Below are positions 22,432-32,660 of a DNA stretch of 64,000 nucleotides, piece after piece. The translations under genes were made by a program, and so were the position numbers. Each line of letters begins with the position of its first letter. Within the stretch, counting starts at the first letter, position 1. The stretch comes from Phialophora verrucosa. Taxonomy: Eukaryota; Ascomycota; Eurotiomycetes; Chaetothyriales; Herpotrichiellaceae. The DNA is taken from contig MSED01000013.1 in the NCBI GenBank assembly GCA_002099365.1, positions 558,001-622,000 on the forward strand, read 5' to 3'. The notes below the pieces were generated by a model. It was given only the letters and a program-made list of their open reading frames with translations, was not told where the DNA came from and searched no databases.

Positions 22432-23586
22432 ATGGAGACGATGGACGAGGATGACAGGGCCGACAGTGCCATCTCCCCAGAGAACAACAAACAGTCCAAG
22501 CGCGATCGGCTCAAGGGAGCCTTGGCCCGTACGAAGAGCAAGTTCAAGAAGGAGAACGAGAGGCCGAAGGAAGCAGAACTGCCAGATGATGTGAATGACT
22601 TTCTGGCCGCCGGAAGAACATCGACCTCAAGCGCAGGAGGAAATCCCTTGCTACGACACTCGACAGCCACCACCACCACCACTCCCACGGACGAGCAGTC
22701 GCCCTCTCCTGTCTCCCCAAGACCATCCACCTCCGATTCCTTTGGCAATCCCTTTGCCGCCTCCCAGAGATCTCCCAGAAAGATCTCCGTCCCTAAGATC
22801 GACGTCTCCAACGCTCAAAGATGGCCTCGAGCACAGTCCGTCGGAACAACGGAGCAAGACATCAATAATTTCCTCCGACCCGAATACCAGGCTCGCAGTC
22901 TGTCCGCGAGCTCATTCTCCAACAACAACAAGAAGACAAAGAAGAAGGGCCGGGGCAGGGGACTGAGCGTGACATTCATGGAAGCCCCGCCGGTTATCAT
23001 TGGAGAAGGAGGTGACGACGCACCTACACCCCCAGTCGAGATCGGAAAGGCCAGACAACGAGCGAGATCTGCCTCGCCAATGCATCGCCGTGGGCAACAT
23101 CCGCCGGAAGGGTCTATGAACGGTACCTATGGAAAACGACCCAGTCCAGTCCCTCCTCCTCCTGGTCAAGCACATGCTCCTCCGGATGTCCTTCGACCCA
23201 GGATGATGCAGCGTGTACAGACAGGCTTTGGTGCCGACCCGACCGGCACATCCGGGCTAGACAAGGAGTTTGAAATGACCCTTCGGGTTGGAGGGAATGC
23301 AAGTTCGCCTGTCAGCGGAGGAGGGTCGACGCCAGATACAGCACAGATTATCTCTCCTAGGCCTGTGCGCATTGTGCAGCCGCCGCCCGCGGTGTTTGAA
23401 GAGCTGACCGAGTCTCCGACTGTCACAGAAGAAGTACCGAGTACGAGTCCGCACGAAAAGCTCCGGGAGGGCGAAGCTCTCCGGATGCATCTCGACAGAG
23501 AGGGAACGGACGGCGAAATTAGAGAGGGCCGACCTCTGAGAAGAGATACAGCCCCGGGAAAACAAGAGCCGTCCAATTGGCTATGA
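22432..23586 (+). CDS. Disordered fungal protein of unknown function (384 aa)
   Basis: A single open frame starting METMDEDDRADSAIS. Nearly the whole product is predicted disordered by eye: Ser/Pro/Thr-rich, with basic runs (KKTKKKGRGRG) and a Pro-rich stretch near residue 240. Islands that look conserved are DVNDFLAAGRTSTSS, DSFGNPFAASQRSPRKI, LSVTFMEAPPVIIGEGGDDA and EIGKARQRARSASP. Such islands in a disordered chain suggest short binding motifs. I do not know its function; a signalling or cytoskeletal scaffold is possible. The true start could lie in an upstream exon. Confidence 0.7.
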   Translation: METMDEDDRADSAISPENNKQSKRDRLKGALARTKSKFKKENERPKEAELPDDVNDFLAAGRTSTSSAGGNPLLRHSTATTTTTPTDEQSPSPVSPRPSTSDSFGNPFAASQRSPRKISVPKIDVSNAQRWPRAQSVGTTEQDINNFLRPEYQARSLSASSFSNNNKKTKKKGRGRGLSVTFMEAPPVIIGEGGDDAPTPPVEIGKARQRARSASPMHRRGQHPPEGSMNGTYGKRPSPVPPPPGQAHAPPDVLRPRMMQRVQTGFGADPTGTSGLDKEFEMTLRVGGNASSPVSGGGSTPDTAQIISPRPVRIVQPPPAVFEELTESPTVTEEVPSTSPHEKLREGEALRMHLDREGTDGEIREGRPLRRDTAPGKQEPSNWL

Positions 23587-23661
23587 CCTGTCCACCATTG
23601 TCGAAGTCATCGTCTCGACTTGTCGAAGTGGCAACGCCTGTCTATGTTCTGTATGAGAAAC

Positions 23662-24981
23662 CTAGCCCGTCGACCCATTGACTTCACCCAGTGCCTTGAA
23701 ACCCTGGATAAGGTCGTCTAGCAAATCCTTCTCGTCCTCAATACCGATACTAAATCTACAAAGGTCTTTTCCGACGGTTGAATCCGTCATCGCTCTCCAC
23801 TCCACCAAGCTCTCGACTCCACCCAGGCTTGTCGCGTGGTGGAAGAGATGCAACTTGCTAGGCAAAGCCTTTGCAAGGTCGGATGATTTGAAGACGACGG
23901 AGAAGACCGGCCCGTATCCGTTGGGCATCTGCTTCTTTAGCCACGTCTTATAGTCCTGGGTCTGAAGACTGGCATGGAGGACTTGTTTGACGACCGACTT
24001 GATAATTTCGGCATCGGATTGTGAAAGCCCTGTGCCGACTGTGTGTCCTGTCAGAGCGCCATCGAGGGCATCGACTATTCTCCCAGCACTCTCGCTCTGT
24101 CTCTTGACTCTCAGCTCAAGCGTCCGAATACTCCTTACGCCGAGCCAGCTCTCCAGACCTCCCATCACGGCACCTAGGTATAGCCGATCATTGAGCATCT
24201 TAGGTATCCATTCCTTTTGCTTGACCGCCAGCACACCGCACAGCATATCTGAATGTCCACCGATGTATTTTGTGCCTGAGTGCATCACAACATCTGCACC
24301 ATGCTTGAACGGGTCCTGCAGCGGCGGCGGGGCAAAGGTGGCGTCGACACTAAGATAAGCTCCTCGTGAGTGCGCGATATCTGCATAGTGCTGGATATTG
24401 AACGCCAACCCCGTGGGATTGACGGGTGTCTCGAGATGTATCAGATCGCCCTTTTGAATGTCTTCGGGCTTGCAGTCCAGCGGCAAAACCTTCAGTCCAG
24501 ACAACCGTTCGTGCAATTCCAACACGCCGTGGCAACCATGATATCCCGCCCCGATGGCCACTCTTTTGGGAGCCAGAAACGTGATCAGGGCATTGAACGA
24601 AGCTAGACCAGATGAATACGTCAAGCATTCGCCCTTCAACAGCACGCCCAGAATCTTTTCCAGCCTCGATGTGCTATGCGTGGTATGTCTTGAGTAGATA
24701 TGTTCTCCCTGCGCGAAGATGGGTTCAGGCCTCTCGTAGTAGGGTCGCAGTTGGGAGGGATCTTTGCTGTAGCGGAACGTGGTTGATACGTGGATAGGCG
24801 GCGCGACGTCGTCGACGAGGTTCAACGGGTCATCGGCGTGGACGGCTTGTGTGGAAGGGGAGAGACTGGTCATGTCTAATTCTTGCGATAGCTGTTCTTC
24901 CACCGAGTGAGGATCAGGTGGGGTGCCGTTGATCTGTTGCGCAGGATCAGAACCTTCGAGGGGAGGGGCAGCGGTGGCCAT
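23662..24981 (-). CDS. Cystathionine gamma-synthase-like PLP enzyme (Cys/Met metabolism family)
   Basis: The first ATG of the frame is at 24981, giving 439 residues; codons upstream open only with TTG. The N-terminal 45 residues are disordered. Then come STQAVHADDP, PPIHVSTTFRYS, the tyrosine motif GEHIYSRHTTHSTSRLEKIL, SSGLASFNALITFL, the aspartate-containing SVDATFAPPPLQDP, and the PLP lysine at about 238 in MHSGTKYIGGHSDMLCG. Family enzymes catalyse gamma-replacement or beta/gamma-elimination in transsulfuration. The sequence resembles the less studied yeast YHR112C-type branch more than classical synthases, so the exact reaction is uncertain. It converges with the gene ending at 23586 (75 bases between stops). 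Confidence 0.87.
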   Translation of the reverse strand: MATAAPPLEGSDPAQQINGTPPDPHSVEEQLSQELDMTSLSPSTQAVHADDPLNLVDDVAPPIHVSTTFRYSKDPSQLRPYYERPEPIFAQGEHIYSRHTTHSTSRLEKILGVLLKGECLTYSSGLASFNALITFLAPKRVAIGAGYHGCHGVLELHERLSGLKVLPLDCKPEDIQKGDLIHLETPVNPTGLAFNIQHYADIAHSRGAYLSVDATFAPPPLQDPFKHGADVVMHSGTKYIGGHSDMLCGVLAVKQKEWIPKMLNDRLYLGAVMGGLESWLGVRSIRTLELRVKRQSESAGRIVDALDGALTGHTVGTGLSQSDAEIIKSVVKQVLHASLQTQDYKTWLKKQMPNGYGPVFSVVFKSSDLAKALPSKLHLFHHATSLGGVESLVEWRAMTDSTVGKDLCRFSIGIEDEKDLLDDLIQGFKALGEVNGSTG

Positions 24982-25820
24982 GAGGATCTGAATGAAACCA
25001 CGATTATCGAATAAAGCCGAGGAAGAAAGGAAGGGCGGCTTTTCCAATAGCAAGCTCTATCTCAACCCCAAGACCTCGAAGTGTACATGTACGTGTACGG
25101 GGGAACTGATTATGATTCCATTTCGCCCTGCGACTGACGCTTTTGAGTCCCCGTTTTTTTTCGATGGCACAGTCTTGAATCATCACTGCGGGGAGCCACC
25201 CAAAGCTCCGATCTCGGTTGTTGAAATTGCGGCGTTGGCGCGTCTCCTGCTTAGAAGAGTTCGGCGTCTGCGCTGGTGGTTATTGGGGGAAGGTACGGCG
25301 AGCAGATGATGGGTGATGAATAAAGTGCGGGCTTCCTTTCTTAATCCTCCAATGTTATTGCCTCCGACTAAGAAACAAAGCCATCGTACTCGTACTTTTA
25401 TGCTTATGCTCTCCATCGCATTGCCCTTGGATTGCATCAACCTTACGCCATGAGATTGCGCAGTGCCTTCCCACCAATGGTCCCGGGAACGGTGGGGGTT
25501 GACGGAATACCTCCTTTTGGGTTTGAGGGTGCCTTGTTCAGCCCCTTGTTCAGACAGCAGCGCCGAAGAGCGCCTGGCCTACTGTGTATACTGTGTACGG
25601 AGTAGTCAGACGTCGCTCCTGACCCTTTTGAGTCCATCATGTTCTCCGAATCGAGTCACACGGCTCCGTCTGGGCGTGCTTTGCTTAGCCTGCTCAGGCC
25701 GGTGCTTAACCTCCCCATCCTTCTCATCGCTTGTGCGCAGTCCCGTTTCTGGACATTCCATCTTTTTAGTGACCGGAATAACGACAAACGTTCTGTTTGG
25801 GCGGATGTCAGGTCCCAGGG
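24982..25820. other. Intergenic interval without supported gene
   Basis: It contains the promoter of the PLP enzyme (minus strand) and the 3' flank of the NLR gene. Short frames only. Confidence 0.5.
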
Positions 25821-26309
25821 TTAAAGTCCCGGAAGACCGTCGAGTTCTTTGAGATGCGATATCGGCTTTACTATGCCAAAGGTCTCGAAGGCAAATGACA
25901 AGCAGTGGGAGCGGAGTATAGTTTCGAGGAGTTTTTGTAGCGACTCCGGGTCCTGATATCCGGCCTCGTCTCCTGAAGCCTCAATGGCCCCTTGCTTCTG
26001 AACCAGTTGCAAGAGAATTTCTACTCCCGGCCTTTGCGATAGTTGACTCCTAGTAAGATTTGATTGAACTTCTTCAAAGACATGGAGCAAAAGATCTTGC
26101 TGACCACTCTTCATAGCCGCCTGCTCATATGGCGTCAGATTGAACGTGACTGCTCCCACGGTATAAGGTTGTGTTGTGTACCAGGTGTCGAGGCGAGAAC
26201 TGCAGACTTGCTTGAGCAAGGCTTGCCGAGCTAAAGAGAAAACCTCGTCCTTGACGTCTAGCTCCAGGGCTGGCACTAGTAAGGCGCGCCACATGACCAA
26301 CAAATGCGC

Positions 26310-26345
26310 GATCGCTTCGCCACTGTGGGATCTGTCTGCCCAAGG
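26310..26345 (-). other. Frameshift in the NLR C-terminal region
   Basis: Upstream, frame A reads CIQHACSHGLPTALRVLSL and then GRQIP; downstream, frame B (offset by one base) reads EAIAHLLVMWRALLVPALEL and stays open to 25821. One extra base or a two-base loss explains the switch. The exact base cannot be fixed without a homologue. Confidence 0.65.
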
Positions 26346-29300
26346 CAAGCGACAGGACTCGCAGAGCTGTGGGGAGGCCATGCGAACAAGCATGCTGGAT
26401 ACATTCAGCAGCCGCAATCTTGTGCTCAAAATCTTCGTGGCGTGGATCCTCATCCAAAGCGAAAATGCGTGGGTTTCGGAGTGTTTGGAAACGGCTGAGA
26501 TCCGCCTCGACTTGCACACGAGACTTCCAGGGAGGTCTCAGGGGTTCGTCCAACAGCGACTGGAATACTCGTTTGGAGGGATACTCTTCCGGAAATGCAA
26601 CAAGGATGAATTCCAGCAGCGGACGAAGGTCTAACCATTTCATCATCGCGTCCACAGCCTCTGTCCAAGGGGTATGTTCCTTTGTGGGACATGGGGCATA
26701 CGAGGTTGGATCAGTCGGCAAGACCACCGTGACGTAGCTTTGGGTATCAGTCCGAACCCTCTCGGCAGCCTCGGCGCCAGTGAAGCTCAGGAAGCCAGCC
26801 AAGTTCAAGTCCGCGAGGAAGTCTTTGACTGAGCGATGAAGCAGTTGCACCAGATCTTCCGACTGCACGTCGTCCATTTCCTGAGCATCGGGATGATAAC
26901 CAGACCGTCGCAAAGGCGGGGTGATGACTTCGATGAACGGGCCACAGAGGATGCGGAGCTGATGGCGAAAGTCCGCCCAGTCATCCACCGGGATCATGTT
27001 GGGGATTATCGGATCGTCTTCGGACAGAAGAGCAGAGAAGGGGTCGTCCGGGATGGCCAGCGCTTCCCACAGTTGGTTCAGTTTGAGCGAGTGTAGCCCG
27101 TTCGCTCCGCTGACCCACATGAGCGCCTTGCGCGCCAGCTTTTGCCTATACTCGTCGTGCTTGGAGGCCAGGTCATGGACGATACTCTGATAGAGGGGCA
27201 ATATATCCTTGGGAAGCTCTCTCATTTTCTGGCGCAGCCGTGGAAACGTGCACCCACCCGATTTGACTTCGGTTTTCAGCACGCTCAGGACGACCGTCAC
27301 CCACAAGATCACTCCTTGTGCGTTCTCCACCAGGTATGATCTCATCTGTCGACACTCCTTCTCCTCTTGCTCACGGGATATCGTAGGACGCAATGCCAGT
27401 GTCTTGACTCGTTTCAGAGGCCTCTCTCCCTCCTCGCCATGATGCTCGAAGTTGTTGCCCTCCGACAATGGGAAAGATGGGTGTTTTAGAGGGTGCATGG
27501 CTCGTTGCAGGTCCTTGATCCCAGTTTCCACAATCTTCACCGTGTCCTCGGCGTTCTCGTTCTCGAAAACAATGAACTGGAAATGCCGGCTGTCGTTGGA
27601 CGCGTAGTAGAGCAGAAAATGTTTTTCGATGTCTGGCGACGGGCGACTGAGGATGATGAACTTCATTCTGGATTTGGTGCCTCCAATCACGTCCGATACA
27701 AGAAGGCTGAAGTGATCAAGTACAGTCTGCCTCTGGATCTCGGCCTCTTCGGCCACGAGCGATTCATCGAAGCCGTCGATGACGCATATCGCTGACAGTC
27801 CCGAAGCGGCAAGGGTCTTCAACAAGTCGAGCATGAGGTTGACGGAAATCCAGTCCTTGGAAAGAGGAGGATGTTGTCGATATACGCTTTTCATGTAGCG
27901 GAAAAGTGACCGGGACTGCTGGAGGAGCTGATACAGCAGAGATTGCAGCAGAGACGTGTGAGACATAAGAGCCTGGCCGCCCCGAACACTATAGAACCAA
28001 TCACATACCAGGGTATCACCGTTGGATGCAGCAAGCCTTTTCTCCCTGAGCTGCTGGGTATGGTCGTCGTCTGCTTCCGTGCGACGGTGGTCGCGATTAA
28101 GAATTCGTTTGGCCAGCACTGACTTCCCGCTTCCGGGCTTGCCCTGGATCCACAGGATCCCAGAGTCTTGCTGCTGCCATGACAGGTACGACTTGTGTTT
28201 CCAAATCCAGTCTGTCGTCCCTGGTATTGGATCGGCTATCTCCTCACGTCTGGTGTATTGCCGCTCGAAGTAAAGACATTGCAGGCATTCTGCAATGGGT
28301 TAGCAAGTGGGAAATAGAATAGATCAAGGGACCGTCGTGAAAATTCGGGACCGGGGCTTGCTCACCTAAATACTCGGTATCAGGGTTCAAGACTCGAGCC
28401 GAAGTACCTAATGAGCCGATCTGCAGGAAGTCATGACCGCTGAGTACCACTCTGCATATTGCTGGGTGGTTCTGACAGCTCTCACAGAGGACCTCATAGA
28501 ACTGGTGGCGGGAACTTTGCAGCAGAAATTCGACATTGTCGATGGCAAACGTGACGGAGTTACATATCCCGACCTCGAGAATCGAGTCAATGACAGCACG
28601 AAGACCGTCGACACTCCCAGAAGATATGAGCTTGGTGATTTCGTCCGTCTGCGCAATTCTGTCCAGGACCATGCGACATTGCCGGAGCCCCTTGGTACAG
28701 GTGTAGATGTACCGAAGTGCTTGGACAATGAAAATCCGTACAATCGATTTGATGCTCGTGCCGAAAATCGTTTGCCCCACCGCAGTGCAACGGAAATATA
28801 GCGGCATGGCAAGGAGAGGGCCCAGATGCGATGGATCATCCTGGGCCAAATGTTGTAGAACTTGGCCAGCGACATCGTCGTCATACTCACCAAAGGTGGA
28901 CTCTCCTCGCGGTTTACAGAAGAACAATGTTCCGCCCTTGTCGACCCAATCAAGATAGTGTGATGTATGGCGAAAATCGGACGAGGAAGACGACGGGTCA
29001 GCGGCGTCGTTCAAGGCGACATTTGTCCAGTCATGGATGGCTTCCTCTTTGCGCGAGAGGTCACAGAGCAATCGCAGAACTGGGTGGAAGATTTATCAGT
29101 GAGTGTAGACATGTATTACGCGACCATTTGCCCAGGCAACTCCATGTTCAGCTCCTCCTTCCCCGCGTTGACATTGTGGTTCGGCGACTAAGCAAAATTG
29201 TACGCACATTCTCGTTGCCTGAGGCAGCTCGCACAGGCCGATAATGACACGAAGGCCTCTTCTGTCTGTATATACCTTCTGGTGGCGGCGCGGATATCGT

Positions 29301-29983
29301 TCAACTTGGCTGCGTCCTCCAAGCCGACCATTTCAAGACCTTGTCCGACGTTGAACCGGAAAGCCTGCTTCTCCCTGAACATCTTCGTATGATGTTTTTG
29401 GAAGGTATCTGCTTCCTGCTCCGTCCCCGTGGCGATTGCCACCAAGGCTTCTCCGATCTCGTTCTTCAACACCGAGGTGCCAAATGCGGTGAGAAGCAAT
29501 TTCCCCGTACCGATGGAGACCAGGCATCGCACATTATCTTCCAGTGTCCAATCAGGACCCTCGGAGAATATGTCTGTAGCTTCCGACCATAGTGCATGCA
29601 CTGGATTGTTTGCACCTGCTGTGGCACCATCCACGAATTGCTCGCCTCCGACGGTGATGGGTTCGAAGAAGGTTGTGGCGGCAGACGTTGCTCGAGCCAC
29701 CTCCCATATCTTGGCTACACTTCGAAGGTCATTTCCTCGTCTCTCGGAGTAATAGTTGGAAAGTATGGTGGTTCCCGAGGTGTTGGTGCTTGTCGCGCAG
29801 ACAAACCTGTCATAGCTTTCAGCACAGCAACTGTCGCGAGTCAGACCGTGTAGGTTCTTACATTTTGCAGCGAGGAGACGCCTCCTTGAGGAGCTCCTCC
29901 GGATCGAGGCCTCGACGTTGAAGCAGAGACCGCACCCCATTCTCTAGTGCTTCATGGTCAAATCGGCCCTGCAGTCGACCTTT

Positions 29984-29986
29984 TCA
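29984..29986 (-). other. Premature TGA in the patatin domain
   Basis: An in-frame TGA between AAC and AAA. The reading continues in the same frame with KGRLQGRFDHEALENGV, typical patatin sequence. TGG (Trp) would fit, so a single G-to-A change on the coding strand would explain it. Confidence 0.75.
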
Positions 29987-31247
29987 GTTGATTTTGTGGT
30001 GCATGCGCGTGAAGATGGCGGCAGAGAGCCTCTCGTATTCTTCTATGCATTCGTCCACGGTCATGTGCAGCCTTCCCAGCATGATTGCGATGAGGCCCCC
30101 GGTCGACGTCCCGCAGATCATGTCGAAATAATCGCACGGTCGGGGTGGCTCATCTGGGTTGAGTGATTCCATGAGTTTCTTGAGGATCAACAGCGACGAC
30201 AGGCCTCTAACACCCCCGCCATCGAGGCACAGGAGATATAGCTCCTTGTTGCCCATTCTCCCATCGGTTGTTGAGGCTGAGAATGTAGATTGTCGCATCG
30301 CGCCTGCACATCAACCAGGAAAGAGGAAAACTGTGGCTCCGTGTATGCACGATTAACAGGTGCAGACTGTTCTGATGAACAATTCTTGCAGGCTAACTTC
30401 CTGGCGAGGCAGCCTCATAGCTGCGGTTTTGCCGATTCTCAGCTGACTCTCTCGCTTTCGGGAGCCCAAAGCGAAATGCAGAACATTCCGTGGCTCACGG
30501 CGCTCCCTGTTGCTGGACCAGGCTGGGCGCTACGGGCGCACCTATCTATCACTCAATTCGCGGGCTGGAGGTGGAGAATTGACATGAGCTGGATGTGGCC
30601 CGATCCAGGATTCCGTCGGTTCAGGCGCGTGCTTGAGCCGGAGTCCTTGATCAGCAAATGACGCTCGAGCATATGAAAGCCAAGTCCAGGTACCCATTGG
30701 GATCCGGAAGTGGGCTGGCGGGCGTAGCCCTCGGCTCTGCACCCGCGCTCGCGGCGCGTCTTCTTGCGATACCATAGGCTGGGTCGCAGTGACGGCCGTT
30801 ACAATAAGGGGGCCAAGTGCTCGTCTCGTCTGAGCGAAGAGCGAGCGCTGACCGCTGCCTTGATCGCACGAATGTGCCCTAGCCGCTTAGGATAGCCGAG
30901 CACAGCGAAACACCAAAGCTAGGACCCTCGAGGCCAAGATGTGGGGGATCTTTACCGAATCACACGCCCAGAGCTCGCCCAGCCTCGTTCATTGTGCAAG
31001 AGAACTGCTGGCTGCTGGTGATTGGTTATTGTCTCGACGACGCAGCCCAATCTTGTGCATAGCCAGACTGAGGTGAAAGCAAGAAACAAAGAGCAGATAA
31101 CTCACGAGATTTATAGTCTTGTTGTTTCGCCAGGGGTCGACGAGGGTCTGGACTAAAAAGTCTCTTGAATCCTGCTCTCAGTGACGGTGCTGAACCATTC
31201 TGCGGTTCAACCGCTCTGCTGGCCAGTGCTGGTCTCTGATATTGATG

Positions 31248-31382
31248 CTAGTCTCGCGAGACCTTTTCGACGGCGGGTACCGTATATTGATATGCCGTGT
31301 GAGCACGGGTCAGCAGCAGGGCCACATCCTCGACAAAATTGGTCCCGCCTGTCGCGTACGCTGCGTGCAAAGCAGTATTCAT
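31248..31382 (-). pseudogene. Ankyrin-repeat-like fragment (relic)
   Basis: The minus strand reads MNTALHAAYATGGTNFVED and then VALLLTRAHTAYQY before a stop. The pattern 'TALHAA...VxLLL' is that of an ankyrin repeat, common in the C-termini of fungal NLR proteins. The frame is closed on both sides, and no neighbouring repeats are clear. It may be a leftover of an older NLR or ankyrin gene, or chance. Confidence 0.25.
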
Positions 31383-31526
31383 CGACCAGAGATGTAGTGA
31401 GTTGTAAGGGATATCCTACACCAATAGCAACAAGAGGACATTTAAAGCAAAGACTGGAACACGATTTGGGAGCCCACGCCGGCCATCAGCGACTTGCGCT
31501 CGACTTGTCATTGATTGCTGTCACGG

Positions 31527-31638
31527 ACAATTGACTGCCAGCACAATTGACTGCCAGCACAATTGACTGCCAGCACAATTGACTGCCAGCACAATTGACT
31601 GCCAGCACAATTGACTGCCAGCACAATTGACTGCCAGC
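31527..31638. repeat. 16-bp minisatellite, seven identical copies
   Basis: Seven perfect head-to-tail copies of ACAATTGACTGCCAGC. Each contains the palindrome CAATTG. The unit length is not a multiple of three, and no gene covers it. Perfect identity points to recent expansion. Confidence 0.95.
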
Positions 31639-32660
31639 TTTAATTCTCCGACGAGCACGAGCTCCACCACGAGCATCACTATCTATTATTATTGCCACCG
31701 CCCAGAGCTACTATATCGAATCCGACTTTGCCTCTCAGATCACTCCAGATTTAGCATAGTCTGCAATTGTTGTTAGAAGTTAGCAGTCTATAAGGGTTGC
31801 CGCGCTGTGAGGACTTGGCAGGTGTGTTGGGTGGGTAGCGGCAGTCTTGGGAGGATTCTTACAACTGAGACCGGTGCGTTTCATCGCGTCCGACAGATCT
31901 TCTGGCAAAACGGACCTAGCAGACTGCTCGGGATGAAACTGTCGCGAACTGCTCTCCTGTCCAGCTAAAGGACACGAAATGTCGTACGAAGGATGAAAGA
32001 CTAGCGATGGATGATGAGAAATCTTCATACTAGTGCGACCTTTAGTAGATATTGACCGTTGGTTCGACGATTAGAAAGGTTACTATAGCGAAATCACTAA
32101 TCGCCCACATTGCTTCGTACAGGGCCAGCATGGTTCTGGGGACGATATGGGTTGTCGGCAAAGGTGGAGAGGGTCGTAGCCCCCGGATCCACTGGGTTTT
32201 GACTCCATTCCGACATAACAGAGCTCCAGGACGGGAAAAAGGCCGAATGAGATTTGAACTCTGGCGTTTCTTACAGTCCATCTGGACTTTGATCACAGAA
32301 CCGTTATCACTCTCGAGGGGCTGGGAGGTATTGGTTGACCTCTATGCCACACTCTGACGACCTGTTCTTGGTGCTAGGAAGAGAGAGAAGCAGCTGTACA
32401 GCGAAGGGAGTCATCGATCCAAGTGCTAGAGTGGCAGCAAGACTATATGAAATTCCTGCATTGGACTTATTTCTGAAATTAGAGTGATCAGATTCTCCTT
32501 CAGTTTTGTTCCACTTCCTGTGGGTATGCCTCGACGCTCATGAGTAGTCTGCGGCGCTGAGCTACATCACGCCCTCCACGGCATGCAACCAGCCTCCCCG
32601 GCAAAGGGGGATAATGTGACGAGCCTGGGCTCGCAGATGTAATGGACCATCGTCTACCCT

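Larger units (their letters stand above)
25821..30298 (-). pseudogene. Patatin-NACHT NLR (STAND) gene with in-frame stop and frameshift
   Basis: Four exons in order: 30298-29862, 29806-29208, 29079-28366 and 28289-25821, joined by introns of 55, 128 and 76 bases that keep frame. Exons 1-2 encode a patatin-like phospholipase: oxyanion motif DGGGVRG, nucleophile GTSTGG (Ser65), FVCATST and DGATAGANNP. A linker leads to the NACHT ATPase: TTDWIWKHKSYLSWQQQDSG, P-loop GKPGSGKSVLAKR near 28130, and Walker B ICVIDGFDE. A helical C-terminal part follows. Two lesions are seen. Codon 105 is TGA (29986-29984) between KIN and KGRLQGRFD. About 26310-26345 the frame changes by one base: the protein-like reading passes from LALGRQIP to SGEAIAHLLVMW in the next frame, then stays open to 25821. 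No plausible intron removes either. Fungal patatin NLRs act in nonself recognition and cell death. Confidence 0.72.
30299..32660. other. Gene-poor interval with minisatellite and ankyrin-like relic
   Basis: 2.4 kb between the NLR start and the stop of the NmrA-like gene. It holds the seven-copy 16-bp repeat at 31527-31638 and a 44-codon ankyrin-like fragment at 31248-31382. No intact gene seen. Confidence 0.55.

Noticed and set aside
31527..31638. CRISPR-like array
   Set aside because: The units are contiguous 16-mers without spacers, in a fungal genome; it is a minisatellite.
32215..32300. Minus-strand sequence resembling a tRNA T-arm (GAGTTCAAATCTC) with CTGTAAG upstream
   Set aside because: The T-stem does not pair over five bases, and no acceptor stem, D-arm or proper anticodon stem can be drawn, so it is neither a functional tRNA nor a clear SINE.
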